A stretch of DNA of 64,000 nt from Acidobacteriota bacterium. Its GTDB lineage: Bacteria > Acidobacteriota > Terriglobia > Bryobacterales > Bryobacteraceae. Location: positions 44,754 to 108,753 of the forward strand of contig JAPKZB010000014.1 of NCBI GenBank assembly GCA_026393985.1, in the 5' to 3' direction. The translations under genes were made by a program, and so were the position numbers. Position 1 is the stretch's first letter; each line of letters opens with the position of its first letter. The notes under the pieces were generated by a model. It searched no databases. It saw nothing but the letters and a program-made list of their open reading frames with translations, and was not told where the DNA came from. Shown here piece after piece: positions 1 to 9,461 of this stretch.

Positions 1-1825
1 GATAGCTGAGGCCCGAATCGCCGCCGAGGCTGTAATACATTCTGGGATCGAAGCCGAGCGTCAGGCTATGGCGACCGATGTACTTCGACAATTGCACGCG
101 AAGCGAACCGACGGAGGTGGGCAGCAGAGCCACGCGCGGGTTGCTGATCTGCCGGTAGTTGGAAAAGGCAATCGAGGGGAGGGTATTCTGGTTTCCAGCT
201 TTCTGGTCAAGATATTCCGGCAACCCGACCTGGGTTGGTTTGTAGCTCCATTGGACTTCGTTGAGAGGGCGATTGTCCCAATAGCGATTGTAAGAGAGGT
301 TGATATTCAGCAGAGTAGAGGCGCTGAAGGTGTGCACGTAGTCGATGCTGCCGCCGATGTTATTGCGGCGCAGCGCTTCGGAGTGGAGGCCCGGAAAGGT
401 GCTGTAGGACCAATCCTGGCGGTCATTACTGAATTTGTTGTAGCTCCAACGGAAGAAGAAACGGTCGCGGGCCGTGGCGTTCCAGTCGACGCGATTCTGC
501 AGGGCAAAGTAGTCGTACTTGACCAGAGGATCAGAAAACAGGTTATTGTTCCCGTCGAGATCGGCAATGGCGGGGTTATTGGGGAGAGGATAGACCTTGG
601 AGTAGAAGTCATACATTTTGGGATTGGCCACGCGGCTGAGCGGGACCTGATTGCCGGGAATGGCGTCGCGCACGAAGAGCCCGGTGGCGGGATTGAGGCG
701 GGTGGTCATGGGGTCATAAATCTGGTAGCGGGCGGCGTTCAGCCGAAGGAGGCGGGAAAAGTCGCCGCGGCGTTCTTCGGCGGTGGGGACGGTATAGATC
801 TTGCGGGCTGTTTCGAGGTCGAAGAAGCGCTCGGTCTGGCCCGAGTAGATGAAGAAGAAGAACAGTTTGTTCTTGCCGTTGTAGAGTTTTGGAATGCGGA
901 CGGGTCCGCCGAGGGCACCCGAGTAGGTGTTGGACCGGCCGGAGGGCTGGCGGGGCTGGGCGCGCAGCTCGTTGGCGAGGGCGGTGTTCCCAGCTAGTTC
1001 GGCCGCGCGGATGCGTCCCCAATAGACGCCGCTATCGGTGCTGGCGGTGGCGTTCCAGCGCTGCTGCCAGTGAGTATTGGTGAGCGTTCCGTGATAGTCG
1101 TTCGTTCCGGACTTGGTGGTCATCATGACGTAAGCGCCGGTGGAGTGGCCGACGGTGGCATCGAAGGTAATGGATTCGACGCGCATCTCCTGAATGGCGT
1201 CGGTGATGGGGAGGTAGGCAGCGCGGCGGAACTGTCCGCTGTTGGGAGATCCATCGATGGACCACTCGTTGCCGCCGACGGCGCCGGTTGCTCCATGGCT
1301 GGAGCTGGCGTTGGTGAAACTTAGGTTGGGGTTGCCGAAATTCAGCTTTTGCATGCCCACGTTCAGGCCGGCCTGCAGGATGAGGCTGTTGCTCAGGGTA
1401 GGCAGGTCCATCACGGCCTTGTTATTCATGACCTGTGCCGAGGATCCACCTAGGGTGTTGAGGAGGGGAGCTTCTTCGGTGACGGTAATTGCAGAAGCGG
1501 CATCACCGACTTCGAGGCGGATGCTGAGGTCGACGCGCGCTCCGAGCAGAAGCGTGATTCCCGAGCGTCGGTAAGTCTTGAAGCCGGCGGCTTCGGCGGT
1601 AAGCTCGTAGGCACCCTGGACGAGAAAGGGTGCCTCGAAGGAGCCGGCGTCGTTACTGCGAATTCTGGTCGCGACCCCGGTCTCGGTGTTCCCAATGGTG
1701 ATTTGCGCATTGGGGACGGAGGAGCCAGAAGCGTCCTTGATTTGGCCGGTAATGGTGGCACGGGTCTCCTGGGCCGACAGCGGAAAAACAAGCGCAAAAA
1801 GAGCGATAACCGAGCGGAGAGTCAT
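1..1825 (-). CDS. TonB-dependent receptor, Oar-like, with carboxypeptidase-regulatory N-terminus (3' end outside window)
   Basis: An open frame runs without a stop from an ATG at 1823-1825 down to base 1, giving about 608 residues, so the C-terminal part of the barrel is missing. It starts with a signal peptide (MTLRSVIALFALVFPLSAQ). A carboxypeptidase-regulatory-like fold follows (about residues 20-105, with a GQIKDASGSSVPNAQ-type opening), then a plug-like segment containing VGGNEWSIDG and TTKSGTNDYHGT. The remainder is an aromatic-rich beta-barrel. This is the layout of Oar/TonB receptors expanded in Acidobacteriota, which take up large substrates across the outer membrane; the substrate cannot be read from sequence. 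No neighbour shares its operon: the next 1.1 kb upstream is debris of mobile elements. Confidence 0.85.
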   Translation of the reverse strand, partial: MTLRSVIALFALVFPLSAQETRATITGQIKDASGSSVPNAQITIGNTETGVATRIRSNDAGSFEAPFLVQGAYELTAEAAGFKTYRRSGITLLLGARVDLSIRLEVGDAASAITVTEEAPLLNTLGGSSAQVMNNKAVMDLPTLSNSLILQAGLNVGMQKLNFGNPNLSFTNASSSHGATGAVGGNEWSIDGSPNSGQFRRAAYLPITDAIQEMRVESITFDATVGHSTGAYVMMTTKSGTNDYHGTLTNTHWQQRWNATASTDSGVYWGRIRAAELAGNTALANELRAQPRQPSGRSNTYSGALGGPVRIPKLYNGKNKLFFFFIYSGQTERFFDLETARKIYTVPTAEERRGDFSRLLRLNAARYQIYDPMTTRLNPATGLFVRDAIPGNQVPLSRVANPKMYDFYSKVYPLPNNPAIADLDGNNNLFSDPLVKYDYFALQNRVDWNATARDRFFFRWSYNKFSNDRQDWSYSTFPGLHSEALRRNNIGGSIDYVHTFSASTLLNINLSYNRYWDNRPLNEVQWSYKPTQVGLPEYLDQKAGNQNTLPSIAFSNYRQISNPRVALLPTSVGSLRVQLSKYIGRHSLTLGFDPRMYYSLGGDSGLSY

Positions 1826-2141
1826 ACCCTAAAGAGGTTAGCCGGCAAGAGTTACGCGACGATGTGCCCGGTGTGAAAAGGTAGTGACTGGGGCGGGCGG
1901 CGTCTGCTGGGCACCGCGCGGGAGGCGGGAGCGTCCGGGAGCCACGGGGGAGTTAGGCGTTGGAGTGGATGGGACGGCGACCCAACGTTTAAATTATGTA
2001 TAGTCGGCACAGCTTGAGCGTCGCGCGCAGTAGAAGCAACGCGTGGGTGGGCGGGAATCGTTGGTTGGGCACGTGTTTCGGTCTTCGAGAGCGGTACTGA
2101 CGCTTTCGTCCTTCGCCGTTGTGGGGCAGACCGCTGTGTTC

Positions 2142-2313
2142 CGGGATGTTCCTTCCGCAGGCGCGCCCAGATCCGGTGCGCCGTGTGGCGTTGCTTGCGC
2201 GGCGCCTGCCGATCAGCCTCCAGAACCCCATCCACGACGGTCGTCAGCGGCCCCAGCGCAGGTTCCGCCTTCTTACGCGGCCACTGCACGTGCGGCTTCA
2301 GTTCAGTTGTTGT
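2142..2313 (-). pseudogene. istA: IS21-family IstA transposase remnant
   Basis: On the minus strand, about 55 codons read as a piece of IstA. After a stop at 2314-2316 the frame gives KPHVQWPRKKAEPALGPL, then VVDGVLEADRQAPRKQRHTA and HRIWARLRKEHP. The LEAD-x-APRKQRHTA-x-RI motif is the conserved stretch of IS21 IstA that precedes the DDE core. Nothing before or after it in any frame continues the protein: the helix-turn-helix region, the DDE core and the IstB partner are all absent. It is a short relic of a decayed IS21 element. The motif match is direct; the family assignment is from knowledge of IstA. Confidence 0.72.
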
Positions 2314-2523
2314 TCAGTCGTTGTCTGCTCAGACATCCGTGCCGAGATTAACTGACACGAGCCCGAAACGCAAAACCCAGGGCCCGCAACCCATTGATAA
2401 TGCGGAGAATTGCAACGAAGCAAAACGTCTGACTCGGGTCCGGGCGCCCAAAAACAGTGCCGCCGCCATGAACCATAAAGAGCAGAAACGACACGATTCT
2501 GGTGGTCCCTCGTATGGCTCCCC

Positions 2524-2760
2524 GATCCCAAAATCGTTGGAACTCGATTCAGCCGGCAGTATCCTAGGAAGCACTGGCGCCACGAGGGAAACATGGAGGC
2601 CGGGCTGCGGGTGGCGGCGATCCATCAGGTCGTGGAGAGCTGTTGGCGGCTGGGTATGTCGGTGCGGGAGAATTTGGCCGAGGTGTCGCTGGGATGGGCG
2701 TATCGGAAGGCGACGGAGGTAGGAGCCTTGACGCCGATGGCGGGGAAACGTCGGCGATAA
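2524..2760 (+). pseudogene. IS66-family transposase C-terminal remnant
   Basis: The frame ending in TAA at 2758-2760 reads ...YPRKHWRHEGNMEAGLRVAA, then IHQVVESCWRLGMSVREN and LAEVSLGWAYRKATEVGALTP. This resembles the C-terminal tail of IS66 TnpC proteins (RKNW...GS...AA-I-S/VVE-C-RLG-x-x-x-YL...LTP). Upstream the similarity fades within about 10 codons, and no DDE core is visible. The ATG at 2593 lies inside the domain, so it is not a real start. With the IS21 piece 240 bp away on the other strand, the gap between the receptor and the sulfatase looks like a site of repeated insertion and decay. Confidence 0.6.
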
Positions 2761-3019
2761 GGGTAGCCTGGGGGGAGCGGACGGGCGCAAGGCTGGGGTT
2801 GGCAAGACGGTTTACCTTGAGCATTACCCCTCAAACTCCACGTCTTCCAGTGCCCCGAGCACATCGTCGCCTGCGGGACCGGTTCCCCCCAGTGGTCCGA
2901 CCGCCTTTGCGCGCTCTGATCCTGGCGGAGCGTAAGCCCAGGAGCCACGCGCCCTCTCCGATTCGAACGGGTGCGCGGGGGGTATCGCGGGCGGGGTGAA
3001 AGGGGATAGGATGGGCGGG

Positions 3020-4384
3020 ATGATGACGCGTCGAAGCTTGCTGGCGGCACCGGCGGTGCTGGCGCCGCGCCGGTATAACCTGCTGTTCTTAATGTCGGAC
3101 CAGCACCAGCGGCGGGCGGCGGGCTGCTACGGGCATACCCGGGTCCGGACACCGAACATCGACCGGCTGGCCAGCCGGGGGCTGCGGTTTGAAAGCGCGT
3201 ATTGTCCGGCGCCGGTGTGCGTCCCCTCGCGGGGTTCGCTGATTACGGGGCACTATCCGCATACGCACGGGGCGAAAATTCTCGAAGACGCGCTGCCGAC
3301 CGGCACGCGGACGATTGCCCACTACTTCGGAGAGCGGGGGTACGTGACGGGTGCGATCGGGAAGATGCACTTTGTGGACGAGACGCGGCGGCATGGCTTC
3401 GCGCACCGGCTGCACGAAGGGGATTTTCAGGCGAGCCTGACGGCGGCGCAGCGGCGGCAGGTGCGGGAGGACCACGGGGAGGCCGGCGGGGTGACGGGCG
3501 AGGCGTCGGGGTTGCCGAGAGAGCTGTTTCAGGACCACTGGTTCGCAGAGCGGGCGGTGGAGTTTTTGCGGGCGCACCGGGGGGCACCGTTTTGCCTGTG
3601 GGCGTCGTTTTTGCAGCCGCATACACCGTTCCGGCCGCACCGGGATTACTTTGCGCAGTACCAGGCGGAGAAACTGACGCTGCCGGCGCGGCCGACCGGG
3701 GACCTCGAGAACGGATTTCCGGGCCATCTGGTGCGGGCGCGGGAGCGGGGATGGGCGCAGCAGGGCGAGGCGGAGGCGCGGCGGTCCCTGGCGGGCTACT
3801 ACGGCAATGTGACGCAGATGGATTCCTACGTGGGGCGGGTGTACGATGCGCTGTGTGAGTTGGGACTGGACCGAAACACGGTGGTGGTGTACACGTCGGA
3901 CCACGGGGAGATGGCCGGAGCGCACCGGAGCTGGACGAAGCATACGATGTACGAAGAGGCGGTGGGGGTGCCGCTGATTGTGTGCGTACCGGAGGGGCCG
4001 ACGGGGGTGAGGCGGGAGATGGTGGAGCAGGTGGACCTGTTTCCGACATTGACGGAGTTGTGCGGGTTGGGGAGCGTGGCGGTGGCGGGGCGGAGCCAGA
4101 TGGCGCTGGTGGAGGGGCGGCGGCATACGGCACGGGAGTACGCCTACAGTGAGTATTATTTTTGCCGGAAGGTGTTCACGCGGGATGACCGGTACGTGGG
4201 GCGGCCGCCGTTGTTGATGGTGCGGACGGCGGAGTATAAGTTGAATTATTTGTCGTGGGAGCGGTGTGAGTTATTCGACGTGAGGAGGGATCCGGGGGAG
4301 TTTGTGAACCGGATTGATGAGGCGGGGATGGCGGGGGTGGTGCGGGAGTTGCGGCGGATTGCGGAGCGGCAGTTTCGGGGGTAG
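3020..4384 (+). CDS. Sulfatase, Tat-exported
   Basis: Arylsulfatase-type hydrolase of 454 aa that removes sulfate esters, probably from polysaccharide in the periplasm. The N-terminus MMTRRSLLAAPAVLA is a twin-arginine signal. The FLMSDQHQ metal-site strand follows at about residue 24. The sulfatase signature CVPSRGSLITG begins at Cys67, the residue that becomes formylglycine (C-x-P-S-R type). YTSDHGEMAGAH, near residue 300, is the second metal-binding segment. I prefer the ATG at 3020 to the in-frame GTG at 2996 or ATG at 3011. It places the Tat signal at the N-terminus and lies 7 nt after a TAGGAT box, as a leaderless transcript would. No sulfatase-maturing enzyme is visible in the window. 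Confidence 0.88.
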   Translation: MMTRRSLLAAPAVLAPRRYNLLFLMSDQHQRRAAGCYGHTRVRTPNIDRLASRGLRFESAYCPAPVCVPSRGSLITGHYPHTHGAKILEDALPTGTRTIAHYFGERGYVTGAIGKMHFVDETRRHGFAHRLHEGDFQASLTAAQRRQVREDHGEAGGVTGEASGLPRELFQDHWFAERAVEFLRAHRGAPFCLWASFLQPHTPFRPHRDYFAQYQAEKLTLPARPTGDLENGFPGHLVRARERGWAQQGEAEARRSLAGYYGNVTQMDSYVGRVYDALCELGLDRNTVVVYTSDHGEMAGAHRSWTKHTMYEEAVGVPLIVCVPEGPTGVRREMVEQVDLFPTLTELCGLGSVAVAGRSQMALVEGRRHTAREYAYSEYYFCRKVFTRDDRYVGRPPLLMVRTAEYKLNYLSWERCELFDVRRDPGEFVNRIDEAGMAGVVRELRRIAERQFRG

Positions 4385-4428
4385 GACTGCGTGACGGCTT
4401 TTCCGGCTGCAGGCATCATGCCGGGGAC

Positions 4429-4953
4429 CTACCAGACGTGCAATGCCCGAAGCTGGGGTGGGCTGGCGCTGGCCCCGATCACCTTGGTCGCAACCACGAT
4501 CTGCATGTTCTTTGTTTCCCAACCCGGCGGCGCCTGCCGGAGCGCCTCGCCCATCGCCTCCGGCGAGAGCAGAAACTCTCCGGCCGCGCGCGTTCCCAGG
4601 TGCGTGATGCCGCCCATGCTGGTGACCGGATGCCCCGTTGTCTGCTCAAATACCCGCGTGATCACTGCGTAGTCGACGTACTCAGCCGGAGGCAGCAGGT
4701 TCCCATGCGTCCCCTTCCACCGCCGCGACGCCAAGTCGTGACGGTCCTCTATGTACCGCCAGCCATCGTGGTCGAGCGCTACATGGAACCGCAGGCATCG
4801 CTGACACCAGATCATCGCTGACACCAGATCATCGCTGACACCAGATTTGGCGAGTGCGCTACCGGCGCGAGGGATCCCGACGCGGCTCATTTGATCCCGT
4901 TCAGCGGTGTGCCGTATCGCTCGCAGGTCGCCGGTAACAAGGCCGGAGCCCAC
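4429..4953 (-). pseudogene. Conserved hypothetical, C-terminal fragment fused to repeat-derived N-terminus
   Basis: An open frame of 174 codons. Residues from about 52 onward (CLRFHVALDHDGWRYIEDRH ... TGHPVTSMGGITHLGT ... GEFLLSPEAMGEALRQAP ... MQIVVATKVIG ... LRALHVW) look like a genuine protein module, I believe recurrent in Solibacter-type genomes, with no function I can name. The segment before it is encoded by three copies of a 17-bp repeat plus unrelated sequence. Because 17 is not a multiple of three, each copy shifts frame, so the original N-terminus has probably been lost. I treat it as a truncated gene. If expressed, the start is uncertain. Confidence 0.5.
4797..4847. repeat. Three tandem copies of a 17-bp unit
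   Basis: ATCGCTGACACCAGATC occurs head to tail at 4797-4813, 4814-4830 and 4831-4847; the last copy differs only in its final base. On the minus strand each copy contains TGTCAGCGAT. IS21-family elements carry short repeats of this kind in multiple copies at their ends, and an IstA remnant lies 2.5 kb away, so a solo element end is one explanation (inference). Simple slippage duplication is another. Confidence 0.85.
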
Positions 4954-5082
4954 CGGAAGCAGGTCTTGCGGAGCCGGTCGATTGCCATGGCCGGGGCTCG
5001 CCGCGTCAATAGTTCGCTGGGGCCGGACTGGCGCGGAGCTGACGCGCGCCTAGCGCCAACACCTTCCCTAGGAAGGAGTGCT

Positions 5083-6387
5083 CTACTTTGCGCGCAGGAG
5101 ATCCCAGCGGTCGGTGGCGTATTTCCGATTCACGATACGCAAGGCCTTGCCGCCTCGGAGCGCCAGCAAGCCACAATTGAAGACTTCCACCTCACCGTTC
5201 GAGCGCCGGAGGATCAGGGTGTTTCCCTCGACCTCAAACGTTCCCTGACGGCGTTCGCGTCCGACGTTCAGGTTTCCGATCCTGCCGGTTACTGCCTGCA
5301 CGTCGAGGGTGTAGGTGCCGTTGGCGGAAAAATTGAAGTCAACGTTGGCCGATGCCACCGCCAGTCCCGCGAAGTTTCCCGTCGAGACGTAGTAGGTCTC
5401 CGCCGCGCTACTGAACGAGGACGTCCAGCGTCCCGCCAGTTCCGCTCGGGAGACGGGGAAGTAATTGAAGCGGCGCATGCGGCGCAGAGATTCGGCATTG
5501 GGGAATGCGTTGCGAAGAGAACCTTCATCCGGGGCAATCGAAAGAAACGGAGTGCCGATGCCGTCGGCGATCTCGGTGGACAAAAACGCGGCGTATCGGC
5601 GGCCCGCTTTATCGGCCACCTGGCCCGTTACCGCATAGTTTTTTGAGTACGAGAAACTCTCTTCCTCCAACGGGGTCTGCGAGAGCACCCGATAGGATCG
5701 GGGGACGATCAGGTTCCAAAAGTTGAGGCCCGTATCCCCGGAACGGAGGCGGTCGTCTAACGGCACGTTGTAGAACTGAAACGCAATGATATTGCCGCGC
5801 GTGAAGCGTACCCCTTCGGCCTGGATTTCGACTCGCCAGTCTTCAATGTTCGCCGACCTAATGTCGGCCTGGCCGTCAGCAGTACCCATCATCTGCGGCG
5901 GCAGGGAGACATTACCCGGCCCGTTCGCCAGTCGCAGGTTTGCCAAAAACTCGCGAAAGTGCGGGGAGCAGCCAACGTGATTCCCGAGCAACAAGACGGT
6001 GGCGACCTGCGACGGAGCGGAATAGGTGTGCATCGTCACATCGAAATTGCCGGTTGGAGGGAGCGTGGCATTCACGGTGGCAAACAGGGCTCGCCAGTTC
6101 CCGATATCCTGCCCTGGCGAGGGCTGCCGATTGGGGGCCCGATACGGTTTTGCAACCAGCGTAGCCCAGTCTTTGTAGAAGTCCTGCTGCGCGTCGCCGG
6201 TACCGGCGACGGATTTAATGAGTCCGATCTGGCAAAACCGCGGGCCGTCGATTTCCCGCAGCTCTACGCTGCCGCCCTGCACAGAACGCTGCCAGCCGAT
6301 GGGAACCGAGTAGGTGAAAACGTCCCAGTTGAGTGGCTGAGCCTGGACGATAGACGAAGCTACGGCAACAAAGAAGAGCAAGCGCAT
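5083..6387 (-). CDS. Secreted hypothetical protein
   Basis: 434 aa with a clear signal peptide (MRLLFFVAVASSIVQAQ), so periplasmic or outer-membrane facing. The first 160 residues (YSVPIGWQRS, DFYKDWATLVAKPYRAP) have a rhythm seen in uncharacterised Acidobacteriota secreted proteins. The last 130 residues (ELAGRWTSSFSS ... FNFSANGTYTLDVQ ... EGNTLILRR) look like a lipocalin-type beta-barrel, with the GxW near its start and alternating hydrophobic strands. I cannot assign a function. The gene is isolated: the next gene upstream is a pseudogene and downstream lies the truncated hypothetical. Confidence 0.75.
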   Translation of the reverse strand: MRLLFFVAVASSIVQAQPLNWDVFTYSVPIGWQRSVQGGSVELREIDGPRFCQIGLIKSVAGTGDAQQDFYKDWATLVAKPYRAPNRQPSPGQDIGNWRALFATVNATLPPTGNFDVTMHTYSAPSQVATVLLLGNHVGCSPHFREFLANLRLANGPGNVSLPPQMMGTADGQADIRSANIEDWRVEIQAEGVRFTRGNIIAFQFYNVPLDDRLRSGDTGLNFWNLIVPRSYRVLSQTPLEEESFSYSKNYAVTGQVADKAGRRYAAFLSTEIADGIGTPFLSIAPDEGSLRNAFPNAESLRRMRRFNYFPVSRAELAGRWTSSFSSAAETYYVSTGNFAGLAVASANVDFNFSANGTYTLDVQAVTGRIGNLNVGRERRQGTFEVEGNTLILRRSNGEVEVFNCGLLALRGGKALRIVNRKYATDRWDLLRAK

Positions 6388-6806
6388 AGGCGATGACCGG
6401 GATCTCTATGCCGGCCCGATACTCGGCGAGTTTACCACGCGAGCATCGTGGCGAAGTCCTGCGGGTTGCGATTTCAGGGACAGAAGCTTCGGGGAATCCA
6501 TTCGGCTCCCAGAAGCCTTGCCGATGCTGCTGTGGCGATTCCGGCGGATCCGGCCATTCCGCTCGTCCGTATTTGGCAACTGCTCATGAGGTTGGCGCCC
6601 GGGGACCTGTTGAGGGAGTTGCGGCGGCTAACCATTCGTGACGGGGTATTCGATGTCCAAGGGGTTCAGCTGAAACGATGAAGCAGGCCAAGAGCCGGAA
6701 GGACCGCACGGCGGGAGAGCTCTTCGTTGCGTGTGATCTGATCGAAAGTTCTGGTGGGTGGATGCCATTGCTCGGGTGACGCCCCGGACGGGCTGTATGC
6801 CGGGCG
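6388..6806. other. Gap without a recognisable gene
   Basis: Short plus-strand frames (for example an ATG at 6448 to a stop at 6681) show no motif, signal sequence or homolog that I recognise. No convincing hairpin terminator is present. Confidence 0.45.
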
Positions 6807-8810
6807 CTAGGGCTTGACCGGCTGGCCGAGGGCGTCGACGTAGCTCAATACTGTGACGGGCCGGGGGGCGATCGCCTGGACGAGGTCGGCTACCTCAAAG
6901 TGCTGGAGGACGCCGGGGAGAACGTGCTCGTAGACGCGGCGGTGGAGATTCGAGGCAACTACCGATTGATACGACTGCAGCAGACCGTCCAGTTCGACGC
7001 CGGCGATCCGCTGGTCGAAGGCCGTGCGAACAACATCGGCAAGGCCGCGGTGCCGATTCCAATCGCGTTTACCCGGTTGACGCCGAGACCGGGGCGGGCG
7101 TTGAGGAGGTCGATCCCGGCGGTAATGTCGAGGACCCGCAGACCGAGCATCGTGCGGCCCAGGAGCAGAGCCGCAGTGGTGTTGCGATAGTCGTCGTACC
7201 AGGGTTGGGGCCGCGCGGCCCCTTGATCGTCAACTCGCCGCAGCCGCGAATATCGATGGCCAGCACGATGCCGCCATCGCGGGCCAGGGCGTCCACCCGC
7301 TCGGCAGAGGCTGATTTGCCGGCGCAGTTGGCGAGGAGGACGGCGGGGGAGCCGGTCTTCGGTGTGGCCGGGATGGCCAGGACCGCGGGGATCTGGATGC
7401 CGGATTCGGATTCGTCGGTGCGCTTCTCGAGGCGGTAGCCGGGGCGCGGCAGGAAGCCGTAGGCCGCGACATCGGGAGGGCGGGAGTTCGGCGTATACCG
7501 GGCGAGTTCGCGCGCTTTGGCGATGACGCCGGCGGGGGGGAGAGCTGGCCGGCGCAGGGCGAGAGCGCGGGTCTGATTGAGAGAGTGGACGCTTTCGCCG
7601 CCGAGGGAGGTGAGCACCTGGCCGGTGGGGGTGCACCAGAGTTCCTCTTCGCTGAGGAGCTGGATGGGGGGCTCGATGCCGTCGTCCTCGCGCTGGGCGA
7701 GCCAGCGGGAGAACTAGGCGTAGGCAGCTAGGCGGCGGGGTTTGGTGTAGCCGTGGCCGTCGTCGGCATCGACCATGCTGAGCTTGTTGCCCTGGCCGAA
7801 TTGGTCATAGACGCGCTTGGCTTCGGCGACGGTGGAGCGGGCGCCGCCGATGGGGAAGAAGTCGCGAATGGCGGAGAGGACGAGATCGGGCTTGAGGCCG
7901 AAGGCGTAGATGAGGTCGGGGAAGTCGAAGCCGGCGGAGAGCCAGGGGAACAGGTTCCGTTCAGCGTCCTGAGGGCCGAGTTGGGTCATGAGGGACTTCG
8001 AGGAGGTGATGTAGCAACTGGGGGCGGCGACTTTGAGGCGATCGTCGACGGCGGCGAGATAGGCGGTCATCATGCCGCCGCCGGAGTTGCCGGTGACGCC
8101 GACGCGATGGGGGTCGACTTCGGGGCGGCTGAGGAGATAGTCGAGGGCGCGGATGCCATCGTGGATCATATAGCGGGCCATGTGGTCGCCGGCGAGGAGG
8201 GTTTGGATGCCGAGGATGGTGTGTTCGGTGGTGGACTGAACGAGCTTGGAGGCGCGGATGTCGGTGTCCCAGAACTGATAGCGTTCGCCCTGGCCGACGG
8301 GGTCCTGGCGAGGGCGACGAAGCCTTTGGAGGCGAAAGAGCCGAGGACGTACTGCCAGGCGTCGTGGGCCTTGGCGCCGTTCTCATGGCCGAGGGGGAAG
8401 AGGATGGCGGGGTAGGGGCCGGGAGCGCCGTTCGGAATATAAAGATTGGCGGTGACGTAGAAGCGGGGCTGGCTTTCGAAGATGACCTTTTCGATGCGGT
8501 ACTTGCCGCGGTCGAGGGTGGCGACGGTGCGGGCGTTGAGAGGCGTTTTGGCGGGGAGGCCGCCGATGCTGGCGAGGATTTGCTGGCGGACCAGGGCGGC
8601 GCGGGCCTGGACCTGGGCCGGGGAGGCGAAGGTGGGACGGTTGGCGAGGTAGCGGTTGCTTTCGGCGATGAGGGATTGGGTGGTGGCCTGAGGGAGATCG
8701 CGGAGTTCGCCGAGGGCGGCGGTGAAGTCGAGTTCGGAGGGGGGCTGGGCGGAAGCGAGGGCAGCGAGGAGGAGGAAGGTGGCGAGGGAGCGGGGCATAC
8801 GGGATTTCAT
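6807..8810 (-). pseudogene. Alpha/beta hydrolase (acetyl-xylan-esterase-like), decayed
   Basis: A two-part secreted hydrolase can be followed through four lesions. It starts at ATG 8810 with signal peptide SLATFLLLAALASAQ and reads in frame to SFASKGFVALAR. (1) A base is missing in the C-run near 8304; the next frame resumes with DPVGQGERYQFWDTD and runs through the nucleophile motif GNSGGGMMTAYLAAVDD to RRLAAYA. (2) There is a TAG at 7712-7714 where the family has Trp (AAYAWFxRWL). (3) A frameshift near 7205 comes before QPWYDDYRNTTAALLLGR. (4) A further frameshift lies near 7025, before DQRIAGVELDGLLQSYQS; that frame ends at TAG 6807-6809. A serine esterase activity is lost. Four independent hits make sequencing error unlikely for all of them. 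Confidence 0.85.
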
Positions 8811-8960
8811 GGTAGAGCGGTGGATGAGGGGTCTGGTGGTGGGTTGGGCCTGATTTCGCTGGGCGAGGCCGACGGCAGACTGGGCGGCGGTGAAGGGGCC
8901 GGTTTGGGCGTGGGCGGATAGCGAGAGAGTAGCGAGGAGGAGCCGGCGGGCGATGGGCAT
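8811..8960 (-). pseudogene. Orphan signal peptide, possible cytochrome c N-terminal stub
   Basis: An ATG at 8960 opens with MPIARRLLLATLSLSAHAQT, a good signal peptide, then GPFTAAQSAVGLAQ. In Solibacter-type cytochrome c and PQQ proteins, GPFTAAQAxxGRA commonly precedes the CxxCH haem motif. Here the haem motif never appears; the frame runs straight into the hydrolase pseudogene. It is probably the stub of a deleted gene (inference). Alternatively it is only an accidental upstream extension of the hydrolase. Confidence 0.4.
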
Positions 8961-9053
8961 GAGAGCGATATGCTGTAGCAGGCCGGGATGGGAAGAACGC
9001 CGGGGAGGCCCCGGGGGGCGAGGCGTCGGTGCGGAAGGGTTACGGGGGGAGGA

Positions 9054-9375
9054 TTAGCCGACCACGGGGAGGACGACGCCGGTGGGCGGGTCGGTGACGT
9101 TGACGGTGATCTGCCGTTCCCAGTCTCCGGGGGGGAAGTCGGCGGGGACCTGGAAGCCGACGATGGAGAGGCCGGCGAAGCTGGACAGGCCGGTGTCAAG
9201 AGCGGGGATGGGGTAGCCGCCAGCGGGCCGAAGTCCATGCCGTAGGCAACGATGTAGGCCCCGGGGCGGGGCAGGTGCATCGATGACTTCGATATTTTGC
9301 CGACGGCGCCGCGGGTTGGAGTGCCGGTAAGTGGTACTCCCGGCCGGTGAGATTTTCGGCGCGCAAGTTTTTCAA
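9054..9375 (-). pseudogene. Remnant of a TIGR03437-like secreted-protein C-terminal domain
   Basis: Pieces in three frames join into one module: ENLTGREYHLPALQP, then NIEVIDAPAP, then PGAYIVAYGMDFGPLA, GYPIPALDTGLSSFAGL and SIVGFQVPADFPP. After a frameshift in a C-run near 9135 it continues GDWERQITVNVTDPPTG to TAA at 9054-9056. The PG-x-I-V-x-YG-x-x-FGP, FAGL and VP-x-x-PPGD pattern is typical of the TIGR03437 Solibacter C-terminal domain. No intact N-terminal part is present. Confidence 0.55.
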
Positions 9376-9461
9376 GACTGGTCGTGGTGAGTGGGGCGGA
9401 GGCGGGGGCGGCGGATGGAACGAATACGCCTAGCGGACAGGAAGCGCCACAGATGTGGTAG

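Larger units (their letters stand above)
1826..2995. other. 1.17-kb gap without an intact gene
   Basis: Apart from the IS21 and IS66 remnants listed separately, I see no supported gene here. Short open frames exist on both strands, but none has a signal peptide, a recognisable motif or a plausible ribosome binding site. The stretch 2761-2995 also shows no family I recognise in any frame. Confidence 0.6.
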
